Origin: Arthrobacter citreus
GTDB taxonomy: Bacteria; Actinomycetota; Actinomycetes; Actinomycetales; Micrococcaceae
DNA: 64,000 bases
NCBI RefSeq assembly: GCF_009192745.1
Contig: NZ_VTFV01000002.1
Coordinates: 496,001-560,000, forward strand
Direction: 5' to 3'
Shown here: one piece after another, positions 34,287 to 41,918 of the stretch
Layout of the letters: each line of letters starts with the position of its first letter
Position numbering within the stretch: the first letter of the stretch is position 1
The notes under the pieces: generated by a model
The model's database searches: none
What the model saw: only the letters and a program-made list of their open reading frames with translations
What the model was told of the DNA's origin: nothing
Position numbers and translations under genes: made by a program

Positions 34287-34300
34287 TTGAAACGTCTCAA
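34287..34300. promoter_or_regulatory. LacI-type operator at the mutarotase promoter
   Basis: TTGAAACGTCTCAA matches the same symmetric motif with the central CG and overlaps the -35 TTGAAA of the plus-strand promoter. Its centre is 89 bases from the other operator, compatible with joint control and possibly a loop. Confidence 0.75.
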
Positions 34301-34444
34301 TTTTTGGGTACTATGAGTCCGGCAGTGCATGAGAGGTCCCTCACAGGATCCGCTCGGCCGGCCCATCCTTCCGGAGTGGCCACCCCTGCTGCCGCCACAG
34401 GTGCGAAGTCCTCCCGGACCCGCCACATTACGAAGGAGTGATGC

Positions 34445-34813
34445 ATGGGATCTCCCCTAGCCACGGCCGAGCTGCAGGAGCTGGTTCAGCTTCCTGCCGG
34501 GGTCACCAGGACCCGCGGGTGTTTCCTGCTGCACATCCGCCCGGAGCGGCTGGCCGAGTACGTCGAGGTCCACCAGCGGGTCTGGCCGGAAATGCTGGAC
34601 GCGCTGCGCGAGACCGGATGGCGGAACTACTCGCTGTTCCTTCGCGCGGAAGACGGCCTGGTTGTGGGCTACTTTGAGGCGGAAGACGCCGAAGCCACCC
34701 AAAAGCTCATGGACGCGCATCCCGTCAATACCCGGTGGCAGGCCGAGATGGCCCAGTACTTCGTGGAAGGTACCTCGGCGCAGGCGCTGACGCAGTACTT
34801 CCACCTCTCCTAA
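34445..34813 (+). CDS. rhaM: L-rhamnose mutarotase
   Basis: A 122-residue protein of the RhaM family, a dimeric alpha/beta fold. CFLLHIRPERLAEYVEVHQRVWPEMLDALRETG carries the conserved active-site His and the H-x-x-V-W-P-E-M motif; NYSLFLR and the later WQAEMAQYF region complete it. It interconverts alpha and beta anomers of L-rhamnose so the isomerase receives its preferred form. AAGGAG lies seven bases before the ATG. An ATG four bases upstream is out of frame. First gene of the plus-strand rha transcript, followed by the transporter. Confidence 0.92.
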   Translation: MGSPLATAELQELVQLPAGVTRTRGCFLLHIRPERLAEYVEVHQRVWPEMLDALRETGWRNYSLFLRAEDGLVVGYFEAEDAEATQKLMDAHPVNTRWQAEMAQYFVEGTSAQALTQYFHLS

Positions 34814-34883
34814 CCCAGTTTTATCCGGGGCACAGCCGTGCCCGCTTCACAGCACCTTCTTCACTGTTGCAGAAAGGCTCGCC

Positions 34884-36179
34884 ATGAGCACCACGAAGCT
34901 CGGCGGATGGAAAGCCACCATCGCCGTGTCCATGTCCAACTACATCGAGGCCGGTTCGATCATCGCGCTGGCCACCAGCCTGTCCCTGTGGCAGGAGTAT
35001 TTCGGGTTCAGCAACCTGCTGGTGGGACTCGTCGCGGCCCTGAGCGCCAACGCGTTCGGTGCGGCCATTGGCGCACTCATCGGCGGACCGCTGGGTGACC
35101 GGTACGGCCGGAAGTTCATCTACACCTATGACCTCATCCTCTACATGCTGGGCACCCTGCTGGTCATTTTCGCCGTGGCTCCCTGGATGCTCATTGTCGG
35201 CGTCATCCTGACCGGCATCGCCGTGGGCGCCGGTGTACCGGTGGCTTGGACCTACATCGCCGAGGAAGCCCCGGCTGAACACCGCGCAAAGCATGTGGGC
35301 ACCGCCCAGCTGGCCTGGTCGCTTGGCCCGGCACTGGTGTTCCTGTTCGCCACCATCGTGGTGCCGCTTGGCCTGACGGGCAGCCGAATCATCTTTGCCC
35401 ACCTCTTTGTGGTCGCCTTTGTCACCTGGTGGATCCGCCGGGGCCTTTCGGAATCTGTCACCTGGAAGAAGTCCGACGAAGAGCGCCGCACGGCCGAAGC
35501 CGGTGGAATCAAGCGCCGGAACTACCGTGAACTGCTCACCAACGCCACCAACCTCAAGGCCCTGCTGTTCCTCACCGGCGTGTACGCGCTCTGGAACCTG
35601 GTTGCCGGCCAGATGGGCATCTTCATGCCGCGCGTCTACGAAACCGCGGGCGTCGAATCCGCCACCCAGCAGAACCTGCTGCAGGTGCTCCTGTGGACCC
35701 TCACCGTGGTAGCCACCTACTTCGGCTTCATGAAGTACGGCGACCGGGTTGACCGCCGCAAGCTCTATGGCATCGGAGCCGTGCTGGGCATCATTGCCTG
35801 GCTGCTGCTCGTCTTCGCGCACGTCACCATGCCGGTGCTGATCCTGTTCGCCGCCCTCTGGGGTATCTCCGCAGGCATCGGCGCCCAGGCCTTCTACGCT
35901 CTCTGGGCCGCAGAAATGTTCCCCACCCGCCTGCGCGCCAGCGCCCAGGGCGTGCTGTTCTTCGTGGCACGCATCGTCGTCGGCGTGCTCAGCTACTGGT
36001 TCCCCACCCTGCTGGCCGAACAGGGCGTGCCGTTCGTTGGCATGATCATGATCGGTGCACTCGTGGCAGCCATGGTGATCGGCGTCCTGTGGGCCCCGAA
36101 CACCCGCGGCCGGACCCTGGAAGACATCGAGGCGGAGCGCTACGGCAACGCTCCGGGTGCCGCCAAGCAGACAGTCTAG
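34884..36179 (+). CDS. MFS sugar transporter, probable L-rhamnose uptake
   Basis: A 431-residue major-facilitator protein with 12 hydrophobic helices. GGPLGDRYGRKFIYTYD is the loop 2-3 motif of the sugar porter type, and MKYGDRVDRRKLYGIGAV its second-half copy. AAEMFPTRLRASAQGVLFF matches the sugar-porter PET/PTR-like signature after helix 10. It is 70 bases downstream of the mutarotase gene under the same operator-controlled promoter, so uptake of L-rhamnose or a rhamnose-containing sugar is likely. GAAAGG precedes the ATG. A terminator follows. Confidence 0.85.
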   Translation: MSTTKLGGWKATIAVSMSNYIEAGSIIALATSLSLWQEYFGFSNLLVGLVAALSANAFGAAIGALIGGPLGDRYGRKFIYTYDLILYMLGTLLVIFAVAPWMLIVGVILTGIAVGAGVPVAWTYIAEEAPAEHRAKHVGTAQLAWSLGPALVFLFATIVVPLGLTGSRIIFAHLFVVAFVTWWIRRGLSESVTWKKSDEERRTAEAGGIKRRNYRELLTNATNLKALLFLTGVYALWNLVAGQMGIFMPRVYETAGVESATQQNLLQVLLWTLTVVATYFGFMKYGDRVDRRKLYGIGAVLGIIAWLLLVFAHVTMPVLILFAALWGISAGIGAQAFYALWAAEMFPTRLRASAQGVLFFVARIVVGVLSYWFPTLLAEQGVPFVGMIMIGALVAAMVIGVLWAPNTRGRTLEDIEAERYGNAPGAAKQTV

Positions 36180-36195
36180 GCGCACAAAAACCACG

Positions 36196-36244
36196 GGCCT
36201 CCGTCCCGGTACCGGCTTCGCGCCGGGCCGGGGCGGAGGCCTTT
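36196..36244 (+). terminator. terminator of the rha transporter transcript
   Basis: GGCCTCCG and CGGAGGCC close an outer stem around an inner GC-rich hairpin; the 3' side runs into CTTTG. It begins 16 bases past the transporter stop. Confidence 0.7.
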
Positions 36245-36358
36245 GTGCTGCTGCAGGCAGTTCAGCGGATGTCCGTGCAGAACACCTCCACTGCAGTGTC
36301 CACCCGCTACCGGGTCCGGGCGCCGGCCGTCCCCACGCGTGCTGTAACAATGGGGCGC

Positions 36359-37081
36359 ATGGCCATGCACAGATTCCCGGTCCGCCGGCTGGAGGAAGAC
36401 CCTGCCCACGTTCTGGCGCGCACTATTTGGCCGGCAGTGCTGCCGCCCGTGGCCCAGATACTGGACCGCGGCCTCGATTTGGGGCCCGCTACCATCCTTG
36501 TAGGGGAAAACGGCTCAGGGAAGTCAACACTCGTGGAGGCCGTTGCCCTTGCCTACGGACTGTCAGCAGAAGGCGGGTCGACCGGCGCGCGGCACTCCAC
36601 GCGGGCCACGGAATCCGTCCTGGCCGACCACCTGAGGCTGATTCGGAACGTCGGTGCCACCCGGAGGGGATACTTCCTGAGAGCCGAAACGATGCACGGC
36701 TTCTACACGTATCTCGAAGAGAATCCCCGCATGGACCGGCCAGACATCCCCTTCCACGAAATGTCCCATGGAGAGTCCTTCCTGGAGCTGGCTGCCGACC
36801 GCTTCCGGGGACGCGGGCTCTGGGTGCTGGACGAGCCTGAGTCGGCACTGTCCTTCTCCGGCTGCCTCAGGCTTCTCTCGGTGCTGAAAGGGCTGCTTGC
36901 CGACGGCCGGTCACAAGTCATCATGTCCACCCACTCGCCGCTGCTGGCGGCACTGCCCGGGGCGGAGATCCTGGAAGTGGGCACTTGGGGGCTGCGGCGC
37001 CGGACGTGGGAGGAGCTTGACCTGGTGGAGAACTGGAGGTCCTTCATGAGTTCGCCGGAGAGGTTCCTCCGCCACCTCTAA
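36359..37081 (+). CDS. stand-alone AAA/ABC-like ATPase
   Basis: A 240-residue ATPase of the AAA_21/AAA_15 type. Walker A is VGENGSGKSTL (about 48-58), a signature-like EMSHGESFLELAADRF follows near 130, Walker B with catalytic Glu is LWVLDEPESALS, and an H-loop lies in VIMSTHSPLLAALP. These are the elements of an ABC-type head with no coiled coil, membrane domain or nuclease. Proteins of this size are common in actinobacteria and remain uncharacterised. The start is uncertain: ATGs at 36350, 36359 and 36365 are in frame. A TAACAA hexamer nine bases before 36359 and lack of a ribosome site favour a leaderless start there. Confidence 0.75.
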   Translation: MAMHRFPVRRLEEDPAHVLARTIWPAVLPPVAQILDRGLDLGPATILVGENGSGKSTLVEAVALAYGLSAEGGSTGARHSTRATESVLADHLRLIRNVGATRRGYFLRAETMHGFYTYLEENPRMDRPDIPFHEMSHGESFLELAADRFRGRGLWVLDEPESALSFSGCLRLLSVLKGLLADGRSQVIMSTHSPLLAALPGAEILEVGTWGLRRRTWEELDLVENWRSFMSSPERFLRHL

Positions 37082-37179
37082 TCCGGCAATCCGTGACTTC
37101 CTGGGCACTGGGTAGTTGGATGTGCACATGGCAGTTGCCAGGGGTACCGACGCCCCTGCGGCCAATTCGAGGAGGTTCC

Positions 37180-38022
37180 ATGGGACGGGTTAGCGGCAAG
37201 ACGGTTCTGGTCAGCGGAGGTTCGCGGGGCATCGGGGCCGCCGTGGTGCGCCGGCTGGCGGAGGAGGGTGCGCAGGTACTCATTGGAGACGTGCTCGACG
37301 GCGATGGGCGGGCACTTGCCGATTCGCTGGGGTCCGCTGCGGCTTTCGTCCACCTGGATGTCACCAGCCCCGAAGACTGGGCGGGCGCTGTCAGGGAAGC
37401 CGAAGACCGGTTCGGAGGCTTGGACGTACTCGTGAATAACGCCGGGATCGCGAACTTCGGCAGCATCGAGGACTACACGCTGGAGCAGTGGAACTCGATT
37501 ATCGGCATCAACCTGACCGGAGTGTTCCTGGGCATCAAAGCCGTGGTGGAACCCATGAAGCGGTCCTCCGGTGCGTCCATCATCAACCTGTCCTCCACAG
37601 CTGGACTCCAGGGGTACAAGGACCTGCCCGGCTACACGGCTGCGAAATACGGCGTGCGCGGACTGACCAAGTCCGTTGCCATAGATCTTGGGCCCTACGG
37701 AATCCGGGTCAACTCGGTGCACCCGGGCGCGGTGCGGACGCCGATGACCGACGGACTGGAAGGCGGGCAGGAGCATGTGGCGCTGCACCGCATGGGTGAG
37801 CCGGAAGAGATCGCGAACCTCGTGCTGTTCCTTGCCAGCGACGAATCGAGCTTTTCCACGGGCGCCGAATTCGTCGCCGACGGCGGAGAGACCGCCGGGC
37901 TGGCACGTTATGAGGTGGCGGAACTGAGCTCGGAGCCGGGTCAGGCGCCGTCGGCACCGGCAGGTGCGGCCCTTCCGGGCCAGCCGCCGGCAGCGCCGGA
38001 ACCGCCTGCCATGCGAGGCTAG
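37180..38022 (+). CDS. short-chain dehydrogenase/reductase with C-terminal Pro/Ala tail
   Basis: A 280-residue SDR. The cofactor loop is VSGGSRGIGAA (a Gly/Ser variant of TGxxxGIG), NNAG lies near 88, the catalytic Ser in NLSSTAG and YTAAKYG gives the Tyr and Lys. Similar enzymes include 3-alpha,20-beta-hydroxysteroid dehydrogenase; the true substrate is unknown. The catalytic fold ends near residue 247, and about 33 extra residues rich in Pro, Ala and Gly follow, which is unusual. GAGGAGG precedes the ATG. Its TAG shares three bases with the stop of the convergent GtrA gene. Confidence 0.87.
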   Translation: MGRVSGKTVLVSGGSRGIGAAVVRRLAEEGAQVLIGDVLDGDGRALADSLGSAAAFVHLDVTSPEDWAGAVREAEDRFGGLDVLVNNAGIANFGSIEDYTLEQWNSIIGINLTGVFLGIKAVVEPMKRSSGASIINLSSTAGLQGYKDLPGYTAAKYGVRGLTKSVAIDLGPYGIRVNSVHPGAVRTPMTDGLEGGQEHVALHRMGEPEEIANLVLFLASDESSFSTGAEFVADGGETAGLARYEVAELSSEPGQAPSAPAGAALPGQPPAAPEPPAMRG

Positions 38023-38492
38023 CGCTGCAGTTCCGCGTCTTCCCGGGCGGGAGCGCCGGTGCTGCCCTTCGGCTCGGTGAACACGATGTACCGGTAGGCG
38101 AAATAGCGGAAGACGTTGCCCAGCAGGACGCCGATAAGGTTGCCCGAAATGTTGTCGGCGAACTGGCTGGTGAAGCCGAGGACGTAGTGGGAAACAAACA
38201 GGCAGCCGGTTGCGATCCCCAGCCCAATAAGGTTGGTCAGCGCGAACAGGACGGTCTCCGACCGCACGCTCCGGCCCCGGGTGCGGCGGAAGGTCAGGTA
38301 CCGGCTGCCCAGCCAGGAAATCGTCGTCGCGACGACTACTGAGACGATCTTGGCTGAGATGGGGTTGTCGTCAAGGACGGTGGCAACCAGGAGGTTGAAC
38401 AGGCCAATGTCCACCAGGAAGGCGACGGTACCAACAAGAGAGAACGAGCCCAGTCTCCGGAATACCCTCCGGGCAGTCGAGATGCCGTCCAT
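38019..38492 (-). CDS. GtrA family membrane protein
   Basis: A 157-residue protein with four helices (about 15-37, 43-62, 82-104 and 112-130). FSLVGTVAFLVDIGLFNLLV and the later GNVFRYFAYRYIVF are typical GtrA motifs. GtrA proteins are thought to flip or help flip undecaprenyl-linked sugars for cell-wall polysaccharides or teichoic acids. The ATG at 38492 begins the conserved part; the longer frame upstream is not supported. Not obviously linked to its neighbours, though it is transcribed downstream of the histidine kinase gene. Confidence 0.83.
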   Translation of the reverse strand: MDGISTARRVFRRLGSFSLVGTVAFLVDIGLFNLLVATVLDDNPISAKIVSVVVATTISWLGSRYLTFRRTRGRSVRSETVLFALTNLIGLGIATGCLFVSHYVLGFTSQFADNISGNLIGVLLGNVFRYFAYRYIVFTEPKGSTGAPAREDAELQR

Positions 38493-38637
38493 GCTGCTAC
38501 CAGTTCTTCTTCCAGCCCGGCGCGGGCCGAGGGGTGTTGTCCCGCGGATCTGCCGCAGGCCCAAGAACCACGGAAAGGGGCTCTGCTTCGATGTTTCCAC
38601 ATGCACCAAAACCGGACAAAATCGCCGCGCCCCTGCG

Positions 38638-40236
38638 TTACCGGGCCGGGAGGGGCAGCCGGACAGTGAAGACTGTGCCTTCCCCGGCCTCGCTCTGCAG
38701 GGTAATGGTTCCGCCGTGGGCCTCGACGATGTTCTTGCTAATGACCAGGCCAAGTCCCACACCGGGGATGGCAGCCTTCCGGCTGGTCCCGGAGCGGAAA
38801 AACTTCGTGAAGACCTCTGCCTGCTCAGCCTGGGTCATGCCTATGCCGGTGTCGGAAACCTCGAAAGTCAGGCTATCCGGAGTGTTCCAAGCCCTCACCG
38901 TGACCCTGCCGCCGTCGGGGGAGTATTTCACTGCGTTCGAAAGCAGGTTGTCGATCACCTGGCTTATCCGCTGCGGGTCCAGGAAAGCGGGAAGCTCAGC
39001 CGGGAAATCGGGGACAAGCTGGACCTTGTTAATCTCTGCCCGGGGCGCAGCGGAGGTCAGGGAACTGCTCAGCAGTTCAGACAGATCGGCGGGCACGCGT
39101 TCAATGCTGCTTGGTCCCGCAGCGGCGGAGAGCAGGTCGGAGACCAGTTCCAGCAGCTTTTCCGAATTGCGCAGCGCAACGCGGAGCGACGCCGCCACAT
39201 ACGGAGGGATCTGGTCCTCATCCTCCAGGGCCAGGTCCAGGTAACCCATGATCGAGGTCAGCGGCGTCCGCAGCTCGTGGGACACATTGGCCACGAAGTC
39301 TTCCTTGACGGCCACCGCGTTCACCAATCCCGTCACGTCGCTGAAGGCGAGCACGGATCCCTGGAAACCGCCTTGGCGCTGGACGGAACGGGCAGTCACG
39401 GAAAACGCCCGCTGCGCATCGCCGCAGCCGAACCACACCAGCTGGTCCGAGAAGGACTGGCCCAGGACGGTGCGGCGCACGGGCCGCATTTCCGGCGGCA
39501 GGGGGGTTACCCTGTCCGGCCCGTAGATCAGCAGCTCGCACTCGTTCGCCTCGTCCCTGCCCGGCGGAAGCGCACGGCGGTTGATGAAGCGCTGGCGTGA
39601 GTTGGTGAGGATCGTGTTCCCTTCTTCATCCACCACCGAGACACCCACCTCCACCGTGTTCAGCACAGTCTGCAGGAGGGATTCCTTGCGGCGGCTTTCC
39701 GCCAGGCTTTCCTGCAGCACGCGGTCCTTCTCCTGCAGCGCATGCTGCTTCTCCAGCACCACGGCTTCGGCGCTGGCCCGGGCGGTTTCGGCCTGCTCTG
39801 CCGCGCGGAGGGCGGTCACGAGCTCGCGCTCATACAGGCGGCGCTCGTGGGCGTTGAAGACCACAACACGGTCCATGGCCGGCCGGGTCCCCTCGGCAGG
39901 CTGCCGGTTAGCCGAGATAAGGGCCGGCAGCCGGGTGCCGTCCGCGCTGAGGAAGTCGACCGCCAGCTCGGCGAAGGACCGGCCAACGCCGAGCTGCGGC
40001 AGGGCATGCGTGGAGTACACGATCCGGTCACCGATGGGCAGGAGAGAGAGCAGGCTGGTGCCGATCAGGTCTTCGCGGGGGCAGCCGATCCAGTTGGCGA
40101 ACGTGGCGTTCGCTTCGGCAATCGTCCCGTCCTCCAGGGTCACCAGGTACCCGGACGGTGAACTGTGGAAAAGCTCCTGGTAGTCCAGGCCGATTGCAGC
40201 CGGAGCGAGCTCCGCCCCGCCAGGCTTATCGCTCAC
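38638..40236 (-). CDS. PAS-PAS sensor histidine kinase coupled to an RsbQ-type hydrolase
   Basis: A 532-residue soluble hybrid sensor kinase. PAS 1 (about 17-130) carries FHSSPSGYLVTLEDGTIAEA, GTSLLSLLPIGDR and VVFNAHERRLYERELV, the form I know from RsbP-like PAS-PP2C phosphatases. A charged coiled coil (about 135-185) and a second PAS (about 187-305) follow. HisKA has FVANVSHELRTPLTS with His320; HATPase has NLLSNAVKYSPDGG, DTGIGM and GVGLGL. No membrane helix is present, so the signal is cytoplasmic. The GTG start overlaps the stop of the RsbQ-type gene (GTGA). There is no adjacent response regulator, so the partner is unknown. It resembles an RsbP sensor whose phosphatase output was replaced by a kinase. 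Confidence 0.88.
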   Translation of the reverse strand: MSDKPGGAELAPAAIGLDYQELFHSSPSGYLVTLEDGTIAEANATFANWIGCPREDLIGTSLLSLLPIGDRIVYSTHALPQLGVGRSFAELAVDFLSADGTRLPALISANRQPAEGTRPAMDRVVVFNAHERRLYERELVTALRAAEQAETARASAEAVVLEKQHALQEKDRVLQESLAESRRKESLLQTVLNTVEVGVSVVDEEGNTILTNSRQRFINRRALPPGRDEANECELLIYGPDRVTPLPPEMRPVRRTVLGQSFSDQLVWFGCGDAQRAFSVTARSVQRQGGFQGSVLAFSDVTGLVNAVAVKEDFVANVSHELRTPLTSIMGYLDLALEDEDQIPPYVAASLRVALRNSEKLLELVSDLLSAAAGPSSIERVPADLSELLSSSLTSAAPRAEINKVQLVPDFPAELPAFLDPQRISQVIDNLLSNAVKYSPDGGRVTVRAWNTPDSLTFEVSDTGIGMTQAEQAEVFTKFFRSGTSRKAAIPGVGLGLVISKNIVEAHGGTITLQSEAGEGTVFTVRLPLPAR

Positions 40237-41051
40237 GCCTGTGTCCGTGCGAGGTAGGCGAGGATAGCTTCCGCCGTTTCCTCAGGTGCGCTGACGTGGG
40301 GCAGGTGGCCCGTAGCCCGCAGCTGGACCAGGGTGGCATTGGGCATCTTGTCGCGGGTGTAGGCGCCGATGTGCGCGGGGGCCAGCAGATCGTCGGAGCA
40401 CTGCAGGATCAGCGAGGGAACCTGGACGTCCGCCAGCCGGCTCCGGACATCGGAGCGGAAAGAAACGTCGGCGAAGTCGCGGGCAACGGCCGGGTCGAGG
40501 CGGCAGAAGCTGCCCTCCAGCTCGTTGTGGAGTTCCGGGCTCTGCGGGTTCCCCATGATCATGGGGGCCATTGCCGCCGCCCACACAAGGTAGTTGGTAT
40601 CCAGGGAGACCAGCAGTTCATCGATGTCCTGGGCGCTGAAGCCTCCCGAATAACCGTCTTCCGGGCGGTCCATATAGCTGGGGGACGATGCCAGGAGAAT
40701 GAGGTTCGCGAATCTCTCCGGCGCCTGGGCTGCGGCTGCCACGCCCATCATGGCGCTGACGCTGTGTCCTACAAAGCTCACATCGCGCAGGTCCAGCGCT
40801 GAACAGATTTCCAGCACGTCCTGCACATACCCGTCGAGGGAACCGTACTTTGCGGGGCTGTAGGCGTCCTTGTCTGATCCGCCCGCGCCCACGTGATCGA
40901 AAACGACCACCTGGTAATCATTGGTGAAATAGGGAAGGACCCGCCGCCACATCCCCTGGTCGCACCCGAATCCGTGTCCGAACATGACCACAGGGCCGGC
41001 GCTGTTGCCCAGGATTCGGACATTGTTACGGGCAGAAACGTCAGTCGTCAT
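40233..41051 (-). CDS. RsbQ-type alpha/beta hydrolase
   Basis: A 272-residue hydrolase with a complete triad: Ser97 in FVGHSVSAMMG, Asp220 in ILQCSDDLLAP and His249 in RATGHLPHVS. The pattern PGFGCD-like FGHGFGCDQGMWR, VVFDHVGAGGSD and SLDGYVQDVLEICSALDL follows Bacillus RsbQ closely as I recall it. RsbQ makes an unknown small ligand for the PAS domain of RsbP in the energy-stress pathway; plant KAI2/D14 receptors share the fold. Here the coupled partner is a PAS histidine kinase. The 135 bases upstream hold no other gene. Confidence 0.88.
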   Translation of the reverse strand: MTTDVSARNNVRILGNSAGPVVMFGHGFGCDQGMWRRVLPYFTNDYQVVVFDHVGAGGSDKDAYSPAKYGSLDGYVQDVLEICSALDLRDVSFVGHSVSAMMGVAAAAQAPERFANLILLASSPSYMDRPEDGYSGGFSAQDIDELLVSLDTNYLVWAAAMAPMIMGNPQSPELHNELEGSFCRLDPAVARDFADVSFRSDVRSRLADVQVPSLILQCSDDLLAPAHIGAYTRDKMPNATLVQLRATGHLPHVSAPEETAEAILAYLARTQA

Positions 41052-41186
41052 GGGACGGCGGCCTTTGGTTGTGTGTTATGGGGGTGGAGGTGCTGGAGTG
41101 AACTTTACCGTCACCGATGCCCACCAGGGAGAATCCCCGGATGCACGACACGCCTTCCGCCGTCCCGGCGTGTACTGCGCCCGGGG

Positions 41187-41723
41187 TCAGCCCCGGGCGA
41201 AACGCAGTTCCGCCGCGCCGCCGTTGAAGGACGTGGTGCCGATCAGGTGCATGCGGCCGGTCGGGGACGACACCGGGAGCAGGGGCCGTCCGGCGCCCAG
41301 GGCGACCGGCATGTAGGTGACCCAGAGTTCGTCCAGCAGCCCGGCGTCCGCGATCTGCGCTGCAACGTCGCCGCCGCCCACCACCCAAATGTTCTTGTCT
41401 CCGGCAAGGGCGCGGGCCTGTTCCAGGACCGGCCCGGGATCCCCGCTGGCAAACCTGACTCCTGATCCGGCCGGAGCCTGAAGCTCACGGTGGGTCAGCA
41501 CCAGGCAGGGCAGCTCGCCATAGTCCCAGGTGTCCGGCTGTTCCCGGCGAATCCACTCGTAGGTCTGCGCACCCATGATGAGCGCGCCCACTCCCGCAAT
41601 GAACTGGTCGTAGTGGTCCTGGAAAGATGCGAAGCCAAAATCCAGCAGCCAGTCAAGGCTGTTGCCTTCGGTGGCGATGAAGCCATCCAGTGACGAAGCG
41701 ACGTAGTAGATGACTTTTGGCAT
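41187..41723 (-). CDS. dihydrofolate-reductase-like (RibD C-terminal) protein
   Basis: A 178-residue protein of the YyaP/YwjB-like DHFR superfamily branch. VIYYVASSLDGFIA is the N-terminal strand-loop, and NIWVVGGGDVAAQIADAGLLDELWVTYMP the NADPH-binding motif with the Gly triplet. Such proteins are not folate DHFRs; substrates are unknown. The ATG at 41723 directly begins the first strand. Monocistronic by appearance. Confidence 0.87.
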   Translation of the reverse strand: MPKVIYYVASSLDGFIATEGNSLDWLLDFGFASFQDHYDQFIAGVGALIMGAQTYEWIRREQPDTWDYGELPCLVLTHRELQAPAGSGVRFASGDPGPVLEQARALAGDKNIWVVGGGDVAAQIADAGLLDELWVTYMPVALGAGRPLLPVSSPTGRMHLIGTTSFNGGAAELRFARG

Positions 41724-41783
41724 GCCCTGAGCCTACCGCCGGCCGGTGTTCCGGGGTTAGGCCGCGGGGGCATCCCTCCCCGG

Positions 41784-41839
41784 CGAGATGGCAGATACTG
41801 CTTGTTTGGGCGCACTATCGGGCACTATCTGTCTGTTCG
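41784..41839. repeat. degenerate copy of the 47221 hairpin sequence
   Basis: CGAGATGGCAGATACTGC (41784-41801) matches the arm CGAGATAGCAGAAACTGC found at 47221 at 16 of 18 bases, and a weaker complementary arm lies near 41822-41839. It is in a divergent intergenic region, where a terminator is not expected. Confidence 0.35.
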
Positions 41840-41918
41840 CAGAGCGAACCCTCCTATTTATATGCATATGCATGTACCATGAGGGAATACCTGTCACACG
41901 GAATGGATTGGGAGAGGC

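Larger units (their letters stand above)
34141..34444. promoter_or_regulatory. 304-bp divergent rha control region
   Basis: No gene is visible here. It holds a minus-strand promoter (TTGACC 34242-34237, TACTTT 34218-34213, 18-bp spacer) driving rhaI, and a plus-strand promoter (TTGAAA 34287-34292, TACTAT 34309-34314, 16-bp spacer) driving the mutarotase gene. Each is overlapped by a LacI-type operator (see separate entries). The last 120 bases are the plus-strand leader, ending in AAGGAG seven bases before the mutarotase ATG. Confidence 0.75.

Noticed and set aside
34821-36350. Antisense frame over the rha transporter
   Set aside because: No domain or ribosome site, and it covers a transporter with 12 helices and MFS motifs.
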